A DNA stretch of 52,399 nt, taken from Candidatus Nanoarchaeia archaeon (GTDB lineage: Archaea; Nanobdellota; Nanobdellia; SCGC-AAA011-G17; GW2011-AR17). The translations under genes and the position numbers were made by a program. The first letter of the stretch is position 1. Each line of letters begins with the position of its first letter. The DNA is taken from assembly GCA_028706745.1 (NCBI GenBank), contig JAQTVM010000011.1, positions 1 through 52,399 of the forward strand, read 5' to 3'. Below are positions 24,872 through 32,596 of this stretch, in pieces. Below the pieces are notes generated by a model. That model worked only from the letters and a program-made list of their open reading frames with translations. It did no database searches and was not told the origin of the DNA.

Positions 24872-25702
24872 ATGCTGAAGAAAGGCGATTTTGCGGAGAT
24901 TGTATTTACAGGACGGATTAAGGAAAGTGGAAAAGCCTTTGACACCAATGATAAGGAATCTGCAAAGAAAGAAGGATTGTTTTCTGAAAATTCAAGATAC
25001 GACCCCATTGCAGTATGCATAGGAGAGGGGGATGTTGTAAAAGGGCTGGACGAGGCTCTTGAAGGAAAGGAAGCAGGAAAGGAATTCAAGGTTGAAGTTC
25101 CTGCCGAAAAAGCCTTCGGGAAAAAAGATGCAAAGATGTACAAGCTTGTTCCCGCTTCTGTTTTCAAAGGCGAGATGCAGCCTGTTCCCGGCATGCCTGT
25201 TAATTTCAACAACGGAATGAACGGCACTGTGAAAACAGTCAGCGGCGGAAGAATTCTTGTTGACTTCAACCATCCTCTTGCAGGACAGGACCTGATTTAT
25301 GACTGCAAAATTATAAAGCACATCACAGATGACGCTGAAAAGCTGAAGGGGTTCCTTAAGTATTATCTCGGAGCAGAGCCTTCAGTTGAAGTGAAGGAAG
25401 GAAAAGCAGTCATAACAGCAAAGCCTGAAGTTCCTGAGCCAATACAGAAAGCGCTTATTGACAAGGCAAAGAGCAGGATACCGGGCTTGAAAGAGATTGT
25501 TTTCTTTAAGCTTCCCGAGCAAAGCGAAGGGAAGCTTGGAGCGCCAGCGACAAAGGAAGTTAAGAAGGAAGAATCAAAGAAAGAAGAAAAGCCCGCTGTA
25601 AAAGAAGAGGCAAAAACTCCTGCCGCTCCGAAGAAAGCAGCTGCAAAGTCTTCCGAGCGAAGCGAAGGAAGAATTGGAACGCAAGTGACAAATAAAGCAT
25701 AA
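24872..25702 (+). CDS. FKBP-type peptidyl-prolyl isomerase, long archaeal form
   Basis: 276 residues. An FKBP domain (about 1-150) carries an IF domain insertion like SlyD: KGDFAEIVFTGRI, IGEGDVVKGLDEALEGKEAG, EKAFGKKDA, and FNHPLAGQDLIYDC. A further domain (to about 212) precedes a lysine/glutamate/alanine-rich tail. The tail contains two copies of a short palindromic insert reading as SEGKLG and SERSEGRIG. ATG 24872 is chosen; a GTG at 24863 overlapping the eL40 stop is possible. Role: folding catalyst, probably ribosome- or membrane-associated. Confidence 0.88.
   Translation: MLKKGDFAEIVFTGRIKESGKAFDTNDKESAKKEGLFSENSRYDPIAVCIGEGDVVKGLDEALEGKEAGKEFKVEVPAEKAFGKKDAKMYKLVPASVFKGEMQPVPGMPVNFNNGMNGTVKTVSGGRILVDFNHPLAGQDLIYDCKIIKHITDDAEKLKGFLKYYLGAEPSVEVKEGKAVITAKPEVPEPIQKALIDKAKSRIPGLKEIVFFKLPEQSEGKLGAPATKEVKKEESKKEEKPAVKEEAKTPAAPKKAAAKSSERSEGRIGTQVTNKA
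25508..25537. repeat. Palindromic in-gene repeat, copy 1
   Basis: AAGCTTCCC and GGGAAGCTT form a perfect 9-bp inverted repeat around a 12-nt loop GAGCAAAGCGAA, inside the FKBP gene and in frame. The same loop and stem core recur at 25649-25672. Confidence 0.7.
25649..25672. repeat. Palindromic in-gene repeat, copy 2
   Basis: TCTTCC and GGAAGA flank the loop GAGCGAAGCGAA, one base different from copy 1. Downstream sequence is also similar (TTGGAACGCAAGTGACAAA against TTGGAGCGCCAGCGACAAA), so the repeat unit is about 45 nt. Confidence 0.7.
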
Positions 25703-25781
25703 TTCTGTTTTGGAAGCATAGATTTAAATATCCCCAGAATATTCCCCACATAGAAATAATTATCAAAAAAAGGGTGAGTTC

Positions 25782-26894
25782 ATGGACAGGCTAATCAGCG
25801 AAGCAGCATCAAAAGTCGGGCCGAAAGGCACAGCAAGCAGAAAAAGAAATGCAATGGATGAAGAGCTTGAAAAGCTTCTCTCCCAACAAAAATCAAAGAT
25901 AAAATTAATAGGCATTGGCGGCGGCGGAAACAATTCCATAAGCAGGATGTCAGAAGTCGGCGTTGAAGGCTGCGAGACAGTAGCGATAAACACTGATGCG
26001 CAGGACCTGCTTTACACAAACGCTGACATAAAAATTCTTATCGGAAAAGAAACAACAAAAGGGCTTGGAGCAGGAAGCGTCCCTCAAGTAGGGGAGCAGG
26101 CTGCAAGGGAAACAGAAGCTGAAATCAAGGAAGCGCTGAAAGGCTGCGACATGGTTTTCATAACCTGCGGGCTTGGAGGCGGAACAGGAACAGGAGCCGC
26201 CCCTGTAGTTGCAGAGATGGCAAAAAAGCAGGGCGCATTGACAATAGCGGTTGTCACAATACCGTTTGAAATGGAAGGCGCGAGAAGGTATGAGAATGCA
26301 ATGTGGGGGCTTGAAAGGCTTGACAGCAATGTTGACACACTGATTGTGATACCAAATGACAAGCTTCTGGAATTGGCTCCTGACTTGCCGATGTACACTG
26401 CATTCAAGGTTGCGGATGAAATACTCACTAATTCAGTAAAGGGCATTGCAGAGCTGGTAACAAAAACAGGATTGGTTAATCTTGACTTTGCCGACATAAA
26501 GACAGTCATGCGCGACGGAGGCGTTGCCATGATAGGCATCGGGGAAAGCGACGGCAAGTCAAGGGCGGTTGATGCAGTGGAGAAGGCAATAAACAATCCA
26601 TTGCTTGACGTGGACATAAGCGGGGCAAACGGGGCTCTTGTGAATGTTGCAGGCGGGCCTGACATGACGCTGGACGAGGCAAGAAAAGTGGTTGAAACAG
26701 TGTCATCACGGCTGTCCGACGACGCAAGAGTGATATGGGGAGCGCAGATTTCAGAGGACCTGCAGGGAACGATAAGGGCAATGCTTATCGTGACAGGTGT
26801 CAATTCGCCGCAGATATTCGGAAAGGACAACAAGATTCACGGCTCAACAAGGAAAGAAATCCAGGACGAGCTTGGGATTGAGTTTGTTGACTGA
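25782..26894 (+). CDS. ftsZ: Cell-division GTPase FtsZ
   Basis: 370 residues. GTP-binding signature GLGGGTGTGAAP at about 129-140, NTDAQDL, and the catalytic T7 loop VNLDFADIKTVM. The N-terminus is a basic, disordered extension of about 38 residues before KIKLIGIGGGGNN; the C-terminus ends HGSTRKEIQDELGIEFVD, typical of archaeal FtsZ. A TATA-like GATTTAAATA lies at 25721-25730 and AAAGGGTGAG just upstream of the ATG. It polymerises into the division ring. Confidence 0.96.
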   Translation: MDRLISEAASKVGPKGTASRKRNAMDEELEKLLSQQKSKIKLIGIGGGGNNSISRMSEVGVEGCETVAINTDAQDLLYTNADIKILIGKETTKGLGAGSVPQVGEQAARETEAEIKEALKGCDMVFITCGLGGGTGTGAAPVVAEMAKKQGALTIAVVTIPFEMEGARRYENAMWGLERLDSNVDTLIVIPNDKLLELAPDLPMYTAFKVADEILTNSVKGIAELVTKTGLVNLDFADIKTVMRDGGVAMIGIGESDGKSRAVDAVEKAINNPLLDVDISGANGALVNVAGGPDMTLDEARKVVETVSSRLSDDARVIWGAQISEDLQGTIRAMLIVTGVNSPQIFGKDNKIHGSTRKEIQDELGIEFVD

Positions 26895-26928
26895 ATCGAA
26901 AGATTTTTATAGTGGTGTATCTTTTTAT

Positions 26929-26940
26929 GTACAAGTGTAC
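26929..26940. promoter_or_regulatory. Palindrome at the start of the second MNT/HEPN unit
   Basis: GTACAAGTGTAC: a GTACA/TGTAC inverted repeat with a 2-nt centre, lying where transcription should begin (a TTTTTATAG TATA-like box is about 25 nt upstream) and 6 nt before the ATG. A plausible autoregulatory site for the winged-helix domain. Confidence 0.4.
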
Positions 26941-26945
26941 TAAAA

Positions 26946-27491
26946 ATGATACAGCGAAACAAGCTAAATATAATGGGATTATTCTTTGAAGAGCCAGCAA
27001 GAAATTTTTATCTTAGGGAAATTAGCCGCCTTACAGGCATAGCTGTAATGAGCGCAAGAAAATATCTTATTGAACTTGAGAAAGAAGGGTTGCTCCTTAA
27101 AGATAAAAGCACCCTTTACCCCAGCTACAAGGCAAAAGACACGAGCACGCTGTTCCGCGCTTACAAGCAGCATGCAATGATTCTTTTTATACATCAGTCG
27201 GGGCTCATTGACTATCTTGAAAAAGCCACATTGCCAAGATGCATAATCCTTTTTGGAAGCGTCAGAAAAGGCGAATATACAAAAAAGAGCGACATAGACA
27301 TTTTCATACAAGCGCCTAAACAGGAATTAGGGTTGGCTAAATTTGAGAGAATATTAAAGCATAAGATAAGCATTTTATTTGAGCCGGATTTAACAAAGCT
27401 GAACGAAGAATTATTAAATAACCTAATCAACGGAATCGTGCTATACGGAAATTTAAGGATAAGGGGGCAAAAATGGCAGGAAAAGAAATAA
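26946..27491 (+). CDS. Winged-helix plus minimal nucleotidyltransferase protein, second pair
   Basis: 181 residues. A winged helix (LREISRLTGIAVMSARKYLIELEKEG is the recognition region, residues about 19-44) is followed by a MNT domain with LFGSVRKGE and KKSDIDIFIQ (about 101-122). Same architecture as the protein at 10340-10909 but clearly diverged. It overlaps its HEPN partner by 19 nt. Probable antitoxin that both adenylylates the partner and regulates the promoter; inferred from HepT/MntA. Confidence 0.8.
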   Translation: MIQRNKLNIMGLFFEEPARNFYLREISRLTGIAVMSARKYLIELEKEGLLLKDKSTLYPSYKAKDTSTLFRAYKQHAMILFIHQSGLIDYLEKATLPRCIILFGSVRKGEYTKKSDIDIFIQAPKQELGLAKFERILKHKISILFEPDLTKLNEELLNNLINGIVLYGNLRIRGQKWQEKK

Positions 27492-27919
27492 TGTCGTGGG
27501 ACATATGCATAAAAGAGCATATTGATAAGATTGAGCCTGATAAAGATAAGGCGCAATCATTGCTTAAAATGGCTATGCTGAGATATGAATTCTGGAATAA
27601 CATTAAATTTGACAAGAAGTATACATCAATTGCTGTTGACGGGTATTATGAAGTGATAAAAGAACAGCTTACCGCACTGCTCTATACAGCAGGATACAAG
27701 TCCGATAACCATGAGTGCCTCATCTCTTTTCTTAAAAAGAATTATTCGCACTTATCTTATGAGATAGGCATTATCCACCAGCTTAAAGGGATAAGAAACG
27801 ATATTGATTACAGGGGATTCTTTGTAAATGCCGAATATCTTGAAAGGAATAAGCTGGAATTAAAGCATATAATTGAAGTTCTTAAGGAAGAAATAGAAAG
27901 AAAACTTAAAGAGGAATAA
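27473..27919 (+). CDS. HEPN-domain protein, second MNT/HEPN pair
   Basis: 148 residues with helices SIAVDGYYEVIKEQLTALLY and HQLKGIRNDIDYRGFFV. The RNDIDY segment gives the same RNxxxY signature as the first HEPN protein, in place of Rx4-6H. It is coupled to the MNT gene and is followed 3 nt later by a small membrane protein. Probably the toxin-like half of the pair. Confidence 0.75.
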   Translation: MAGKEIMSWDICIKEHIDKIEPDKDKAQSLLKMAMLRYEFWNNIKFDKKYTSIAVDGYYEVIKEQLTALLYTAGYKSDNHECLISFLKKNYSHLSYEIGIIHQLKGIRNDIDYRGFFVNAEYLERNKLELKHIIEVLKEEIERKLKEE

Positions 27920-27922
27920 GAT

Positions 27923-28189
27923 ATGTTAATTAAAATATTAGGCATTTTAGATATCCTGTCAGCTGCAACTCTGCTTTTGCTTAGATGGGACATGGGGCAC
28001 ATACTGGGAATTATATTGGGGCTTTACCTGCTTGTGAAATCAATGTACTTCCTCACAGACGTTTCAAGCATCGTGGACATAGGCGCAGGAATATTTCTCA
28101 TATTGGCTGCCTTGGGGTTTTACCACGTGATAACTTACATATTCATATTATGGCTTCTGCAGAAGGGATTATCTAGCTTGTTCGCGTGA
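27923..28189 (+). CDS. Small three-helix membrane protein
   Basis: 88 residues, nearly all hydrophobic: segments at about 3-20, 26-45 and 50-85, no charged domain. No family is recognised. It follows the HEPN gene by 3 nt and may be a third member of that unit or a chance neighbour. Confidence 0.6.
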   Translation: MLIKILGILDILSAATLLLLRWDMGHILGIILGLYLLVKSMYFLTDVSSIVDIGAGIFLILAALGFYHVITYIFILWLLQKGLSSLFA

Positions 28190-28249
28190 ATATTAAGGCT
28201 ATAAATGGTTATGAATAAATATTTATATTACATATAGCAATAATAGTGT

Positions 28250-28906
28250 ATGGGCAAAGGAATTTTGTTTTTGTCTGGCGGAGGTTCTGAGAAAGATTCA
28301 TATACTTTAGATAAGGAATTTGCAAAACTGCTGAAAAAGAGATTGTTGTATATCCCCATTGCACTAAATGAAGTCAAGCACCCTTACAAAGAATGCCTAA
28401 AATGGCTAAAAGGAGTCTTTAGGCAATTTAATTTTGAATCAATTGAAATGTGGACTGATTTATCAGGACATAGTAGGCAGGATATGATAAAATTTGACGG
28501 TGTTTATATCGGAGGGGGTAATACATTTAAGTTATTAAAGCAGCTAAAAGAAACAAAATTTGATAAATTATTAATTGAATATTATAAAAGCGGAGGCAAT
28601 ATTTATGGCGGTTCTGCCGGAGCGATAATCCTGGGCAAGAATATAATAACAGCATCAAAAGATGATAAAAATGAAGTAAAGCTAAAAGAAACTAAAGGCC
28701 TCAAATTAGTTAATGAGTTTAGTATCTGTTGCCATTATAAGCCAGAAGAAGACAGTATAATCTCAAAATTAGCAAATACCTCTGCGCTGAAAATTATAGC
28801 CTTGCCTGAAGATGCTGGCATAATTGTAAAAGAGAATAATATTCTTTGTATGGGAAATGGAAAATCCTTTATATTTTATAAAAATAAAAAGAAAGCAATG
28901 AAATAA
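28250..28906 (+). CDS. Peptidase S51 (dipeptidase E/cyanophycinase-like) family protein
   Basis: 218 residues with a flavodoxin-like/class I glutamine-amidotransferase fold. GVYIGGGNTFKLLKQL and the nucleophile elbow YGGSAGAIILGK (serine at about residue 122) are diagnostic. ICCHY and LPEDAGIIV fill the remaining family positions. Such enzymes release N-terminal aspartate or hydrolyse unusual peptides. The substrate here is unknown. The gene begins an AT-rich stretch and runs convergent to the synthetase-like gene, with a 1-nt gap. Confidence 0.85.
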   Translation: MGKGILFLSGGGSEKDSYTLDKEFAKLLKKRLLYIPIALNEVKHPYKECLKWLKGVFRQFNFESIEMWTDLSGHSRQDMIKFDGVYIGGGNTFKLLKQLKETKFDKLLIEYYKSGGNIYGGSAGAIILGKNIITASKDDKNEVKLKETKGLKLVNEFSICCHYKPEEDSIISKLANTSALKIIALPEDAGIIVKENNILCMGNGKSFIFYKNKKKAMK

Positions 28907-28907
28907 T

Positions 28908-30065
28908 CTATTTGTTGCGCTGATAAGCAGATTTTACTTGATCTAATGTAGCAAGACGCTTCTGCCTAAGTTCATCAATAAATTTATTCGTATCATATAG
29001 CAATATAGAGGAAAGATTTTTAAATGATTTTACAATCCCTAAACGCCTAAGAATTTCCATATTTCTTTTTTTATTAAGTTCTGATTCTAAAAAATGCATT
29101 GATGCATGAAAATCCCGTTTTGGGTTTAAAAATTTAGCCCAAAAATTAAAATAATGCTTAGCTAAAGTCTTACTATCAAAATTGTTCTCTACAGATAGGG
29201 GCTCTAAATATTTTTTGAATTGCCCATATTGGTTGACATGTGATTCAGTCATGCCGGAAGCAGCCAATAATGTTGCAGTCCTAACAGAGTCCATTATTGC
29301 ATATTGATTTTCAAAAGAAAAAGGTTTAGGTCCTATTATATCTGAAAAGTTAGGGGTTTTTGCTGCCGCCCATAACACTCTTTCCAGACCAAATCCTAAG
29401 TCGCTAATCTGTATATCCGGCTTGTCTTTAAAGAATATTAAACCCGCATCCCCTAATTCAAGACCCCCATAATAAAATTTTAAAACCACGCCGTCTGTAT
29501 TTGCCCAAAAACCTGACTTTCTGCTATAATTCTTATTTAGTTTAAGAGAAAAGTCCCCCATATACAGCCCCATACTTGACAGAAAATTCATCCAACAGTC
29601 TATAGCAGAAATATGTTCTTCGAGGCTTGCCCCGCATTGCACAGTACAAATATTGACAAAAGAAGACACATTGCCTTCTCCAACACTTTCCCTAAATTTT
29701 GTCCTAATCACAGGTTGAGATATAAAATATTTTTGAGTATCAATGCCTTTCTTACCATGGAAATAATCACAAAAGAACTGTATTCCTGCAACAACAAATA
29801 GGGTGTCTCCCTTGTAATTATTTATTACTGAATCCCTGTGTCCTTCTATAAAGCCAGCATCAGAAAAGAACCTATTCATCTTATAGACAAATTGATCCAA
29901 TGTAACAACACCTTTCTTTTTGCTATAGTCTAAAAAATCAAGCCCTGAAGAAGAATTAAAAGCCCTCTGCTTTGAATACCCTATGTCGCCAGACCCCAAT
30001 GCTGTCTTATTCCAATCATGCCCTGATAAATATTTATCAATAGTGCCTATAATTTGGGATTTCAT
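28908..30065 (-). CDS. Stand-alone alanyl-tRNA-synthetase catalytic-domain paralogue
   Basis: 385 residues matching the class II core of archaeal AlaRS. FISQPVIRTKFRESVGE corresponds to the ISQPCIR-DNVG motif 2 region, keeping arginine R121. LELGDAGLIFFKDK matches the LEVATLVF stretch, and DLGFGLERVLWAAAKTP (about 222-238) is motif 3 with R229. The editing and C-Ala domains are missing (full enzymes are near 900 residues). RH of the usual GRHLTSFEM is NV here. It likely still makes an aminoacyl-adenylate, but the acceptor is unknown. It overlaps the AdoMet synthetase gene by 4 nt (ATGA). Confidence 0.72.
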   Translation of the reverse strand: MKSQIIGTIDKYLSGHDWNKTALGSGDIGYSKQRAFNSSSGLDFLDYSKKKGVVTLDQFVYKMNRFFSDAGFIEGHRDSVINNYKGDTLFVVAGIQFFCDYFHGKKGIDTQKYFISQPVIRTKFRESVGEGNVSSFVNICTVQCGASLEEHISAIDCWMNFLSSMGLYMGDFSLKLNKNYSRKSGFWANTDGVVLKFYYGGLELGDAGLIFFKDKPDIQISDLGFGLERVLWAAAKTPNFSDIIGPKPFSFENQYAIMDSVRTATLLAASGMTESHVNQYGQFKKYLEPLSVENNFDSKTLAKHYFNFWAKFLNPKRDFHASMHFLESELNKKRNMEILRRLGIVKSFKNLSSILLYDTNKFIDELRQKRLATLDQVKSAYQRNK

Positions 30066-31297
30066 TTTTTAAGATAATTCCTCCCTTTTAGAATAGAATC
30101 TGTAATATCTGTTATATTTTGTATGCCCTCTTCCACTATATTTCTCACTACAGCCTCATCAACAGGCCCATCTATTGAAACAAGAGCTTTCCACGGATTT
30201 TTTAACAGCCTTCCGCTTTGGCTAACAAGATATACTTCAACGTACTTGTTAGTTATTTTGTATATTTTATCCGCAATTTCTTGTGCAAGAAGATTATATA
30301 ATTTTCCTGCATGATAAACTGGATTTTTTGCAGCCAGCCCTTCAATACTATATGGCCTATTAGATGAGATTAACCCATTTAGTCTATTACCTCTGCCAAC
30401 AACACCTTCATCCCCGCTTTCTATTGAGGAGCCTATAGCTGTAATATATAACTCCTTAAGCTCCAAGTCATCTCTTGTGTTTAAATTAATAGAAAGATTT
30501 AATCCATGCAATAATGAATCCAATAGTTTACTTATATCTCCCCTTATTTTAGCCAAATTAGAAGTGTATTCTTCCAGGCTATGCACATAATTCGCAATTT
30601 GAGGTACGCATAAAGTAATATCAACATCATTTCCTAATCTTGCAGCCATAATCTTGATATCACTTCCCAGCCAAGGTTTATCTGCCTTATATTCCCGACA
30701 ATTAAGAAATTGCTCTAATTTCAGGACAGCAGATTCTACTTTGCTTAATGGAGCGTATCCAACCCCTATTGCAGTATCATTTGCTCCTAAATGCTGAAGT
30801 TCTCTCAAATCATTTGCATCTCTTGGCTCAAACCAGAACCTTCTTGTGCCTTTTGCAGATTCATTTTCATAGGTTTTGCCCGGACTGCTTTGCGTACTAA
30901 CCATATTTATAATATCAATATCTTTTTCCGGATTTAATCCGTCAAATTTTTCCTTAAAAAATTTCCTTATTACGGGATAAAGCAAATCATTTATATTTAA
31001 GTCCACATTGCCAAACCGCAATGAAGCTCTGCCATTCAATATGACTCTAATTGGCTTTGTTATATTTCCTTTTCCAAGCATTACATGGGATGCTCCGCCC
31101 AATAAGCTAAGTTTATCAAAATTATGATGGAGTACAACCCCACATTTTTCTTTTGTGTACCTAGAATAATAGATAGATAATTCTTCAGCCAGCTCATCTG
31201 CCAATGTATCTGGATGCCCGCTCCCTTTTCGCTCTACAAACTCAAAATTATCTATTCCTACCTGCCTATTTACTATGGATATAATCTGGATGCCCAT
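30062..31297 (-). CDS. S-adenosylmethionine synthetase, archaeal family, divergent
   Basis: 411 residues. Archaeal MAT signatures are FVERKGSGHPDTLADELAEE, VLHHNFDKLSLLGG, REPRDANDL-like FEPRDANDLRELQHLGAND, and SGDEGVVGRGNRLNGLISSNR followed by GKLYNLLAQEIA. It makes SAM from methionine and ATP. Several positions differ from the usual archaeal sequence, and the gene is AT-rich. The overlap with the AlaRS-like gene suggests a dedicated SAM or SAM-analogue supply for a pathway, rather than the housekeeping copy; whether another metK exists is not visible here. Confidence 0.88.
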   Translation of the reverse strand: MGIQIISIVNRQVGIDNFEFVERKGSGHPDTLADELAEELSIYYSRYTKEKCGVVLHHNFDKLSLLGGASHVMLGKGNITKPIRVILNGRASLRFGNVDLNINDLLYPVIRKFFKEKFDGLNPEKDIDIINMVSTQSSPGKTYENESAKGTRRFWFEPRDANDLRELQHLGANDTAIGVGYAPLSKVESAVLKLEQFLNCREYKADKPWLGSDIKIMAARLGNDVDITLCVPQIANYVHSLEEYTSNLAKIRGDISKLLDSLLHGLNLSINLNTRDDLELKELYITAIGSSIESGDEGVVGRGNRLNGLISSNRPYSIEGLAAKNPVYHAGKLYNLLAQEIADKIYKITNKYVEVYLVSQSGRLLKNPWKALVSIDGPVDEAVVRNIVEEGIQNITDITDSILKGRNYLKK

Positions 31298-31450
31298 AGC
31301 AAAACTAGATATATTCTCCCTTTAAATACTTTTCCATCTTAAAGTAGTAACATACTAATATTGGAATTTATCATAATAAACTTACGTTTAAATATCGAAA
31401 TCTTATTAAGCAGACAAATCATTATAATTCCATAACAAGAGGTGGTTTTA

Positions 31451-31867
31451 ATGCACAGTGACCTTATAATGCCGGAAGAAGAAAAAGCGCTTTTCAATCA
31501 GCTGGTTGAATACTACAAAAAACTGTATCCCGGAATAGGATTCAAAAAAGTTGAAATTCTTTTGAAGCCGGAAGAGATTGCAGGCATTATATATACATAT
31601 CCCGGAGAAGAGACAGAAGCGACATTCAGGGAGGAAGTGCAGATAATTGCTGATTCATTAAAAAACGGGTATGACACTCCTGTAATAATCCTGAGAAAGC
31701 TGAAAGACAGGAAAGACATTCTTCTTGACGGGCATCGCAGATTGAAGGTTGCCTTTGACAAGAAGATTGGGTGGAAAGCTTTAGCCATGGTGCCTGACAG
31801 GGAAGTCCAGTTTGGCATAGAGAAGATGGGGAAGGGGAAGATAGCGGATATATTCAAAAAGACCTAA
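31451..31867 (+). CDS. ParB/sulfiredoxin-like domain protein
   Basis: 138 residues. The C-terminal half has the ParB/Srx-fold signature: DTPVIILRKLKDRKDILLDG and GHRRLKVAFDKKIGWKALA. The N-terminal half is helical. Start at ATG 31451 with GAGGTGG upstream is preferred over GTG 31442. Members of this fold include nucleases, kinases and partition proteins; this one is too short for a full ParB. A copy of its 3' end recurs 2.66 kb downstream, see the repeat entries. Confidence 0.65.
   Translation: MHSDLIMPEEEKALFNQLVEYYKKLYPGIGFKKVEILLKPEEIAGIIYTYPGEETEATFREEVQIIADSLKNGYDTPVIILRKLKDRKDILLDGHRRLKVAFDKKIGWKALAMVPDREVQFGIEKMGKGKIADIFKKT
31755..31830 (+). repeat. Direct repeat, left copy (in the ParB-like gene)
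   Basis: 76 nt starting TTGACAAGAAGATTGGGTGG, identical except at two positions to 34417-34492. It covers codons for DKKIGWKALAMVPDREVQFG. Left boundary of a possible 2.6-kb insertion. Confidence 0.85.
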
Positions 31868-31877
31868 GCCTTTTTGG

Positions 31878-31905
31878 ATATCCGAAAGCAGTAGCTTTCG
31901 AATAT
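31878..31905. terminator. Hairpin between convergent genes
   Basis: CGAAAGC-AGTA-GCTTTCG is a perfect 7-bp stem (31883-31900), extended by ATAT/ATAT with one mismatch and followed by ATTTTTG. It lies between the ParB-like gene and the 2H gene, which converge. Probable bidirectional terminator. Confidence 0.5.
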
Positions 31906-31929
31906 TTTTGGAAAGCATAATAAGAAAGC

Positions 31930-32418
31930 TTAAATATCATAAGTAATCTTTCTGATTTTTATTTCTGTTGGGAAATTAATCTTGTGATTCAGACGAAAAT
32001 TTGGCTTTAAGTAAGCCAAGGTAAGATGAGGCTTAAAATTTTTATGCTGGACATTAATTTCGTAGGGGAACTTTTTGAAAGTATCATGCACTTTTTTAAG
32101 TTCCTTATTTTTATCTAACACTTTTAAGCATAATAATTTGTATTGATTCTTATATCCAGATATAAAAAAAACCTTTCCAAGCTCAAGATTGTTCAATTTA
32201 ATTTTCCTGATATTCTCATTCAATTTATTTTTATTTATCTCTTTATCAATAAGCCCATAAAATAAAGTCAGATGCATCTTTGATGAAACATCACCCTTAA
32301 TATAGTCGATAACATCCGAATAGAAAAAATCCTCTTCTTTGCAAATATTTTTAATAGCTTTCTTAATAGGCAAAACATCCTTCTTTTGCAATTCTGCCAT
32401 GATATATCCATATTCCAT
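31930..32418 (-). CDS. 2H phosphoesterase (LigT/2'-5' RNA ligase-like)
   Basis: 162 residues carrying the two HxT motifs of the 2H superfamily: MHLTLFYG at about 68-75 and PHLTLAYL at about 130-137. These proteins hydrolyse 2',3'-cyclic phosphate or 2'-5' bonds in RNA and nucleotides. The fold and length fit LigT/CPDase. It ends a three-gene run after the tandem nucleotidyltransferase protein. A role in RNA-end or cyclic-nucleotide chemistry is likely. Confidence 0.82.
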   Translation of the reverse strand: MEYGYIMAELQKKDVLPIKKAIKNICKEEDFFYSDVIDYIKGDVSSKMHLTLFYGLIDKEINKNKLNENIRKIKLNNLELGKVFFISGYKNQYKLLCLKVLDKNKELKKVHDTFKKFPYEINVQHKNFKPHLTLAYLKPNFRLNHKINFPTEIKIRKITYDI

Positions 32419-32419
32419 T

Positions 32420-32569
32420 TTATGACCTCAATAATATTTGGGGATAATCCTGCCTATCTATTTTATCAAATAAAAGCATCGACCCCTTTATATATGTTTT
32501 AATCTTGTTTTTATATTTTGGGTATTTAGATTCAAGTATCTTCTTCAAAACAACATCATTGGTTTCCAT
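32420..32569 (-). CDS. 49-residue protein between nucleotidyltransferase and 2H genes
   Basis: A minus-strand reading frame METNDVVLKKILESKYPKYK onward to PQILLRS, filling the gap between its neighbours: it starts 28 nt after the upstream stop, and its stop is 1 nt before the 2H start. Highly basic, one predicted helix plus a hydrophobic turn (SMLLFDKI). No Shine-Dalgarno is obvious. Tight packing is the main support. No family is recognised. Confidence 0.45.
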   Translation of the reverse strand: METNDVVLKKILESKYPKYKNKIKTYIKGSMLLFDKIDRQDYPQILLRS

Positions 32570-32596
32570 TTTAAATCCAGCAATAGAGCATAAAGC

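Noticed and set aside
26084-26833. 249-codon minus-strand frame inside ftsZ
   Set aside because: Serine- and alanine-rich mirror of a conserved FtsZ sequence; a shadow frame caused by codon bias.
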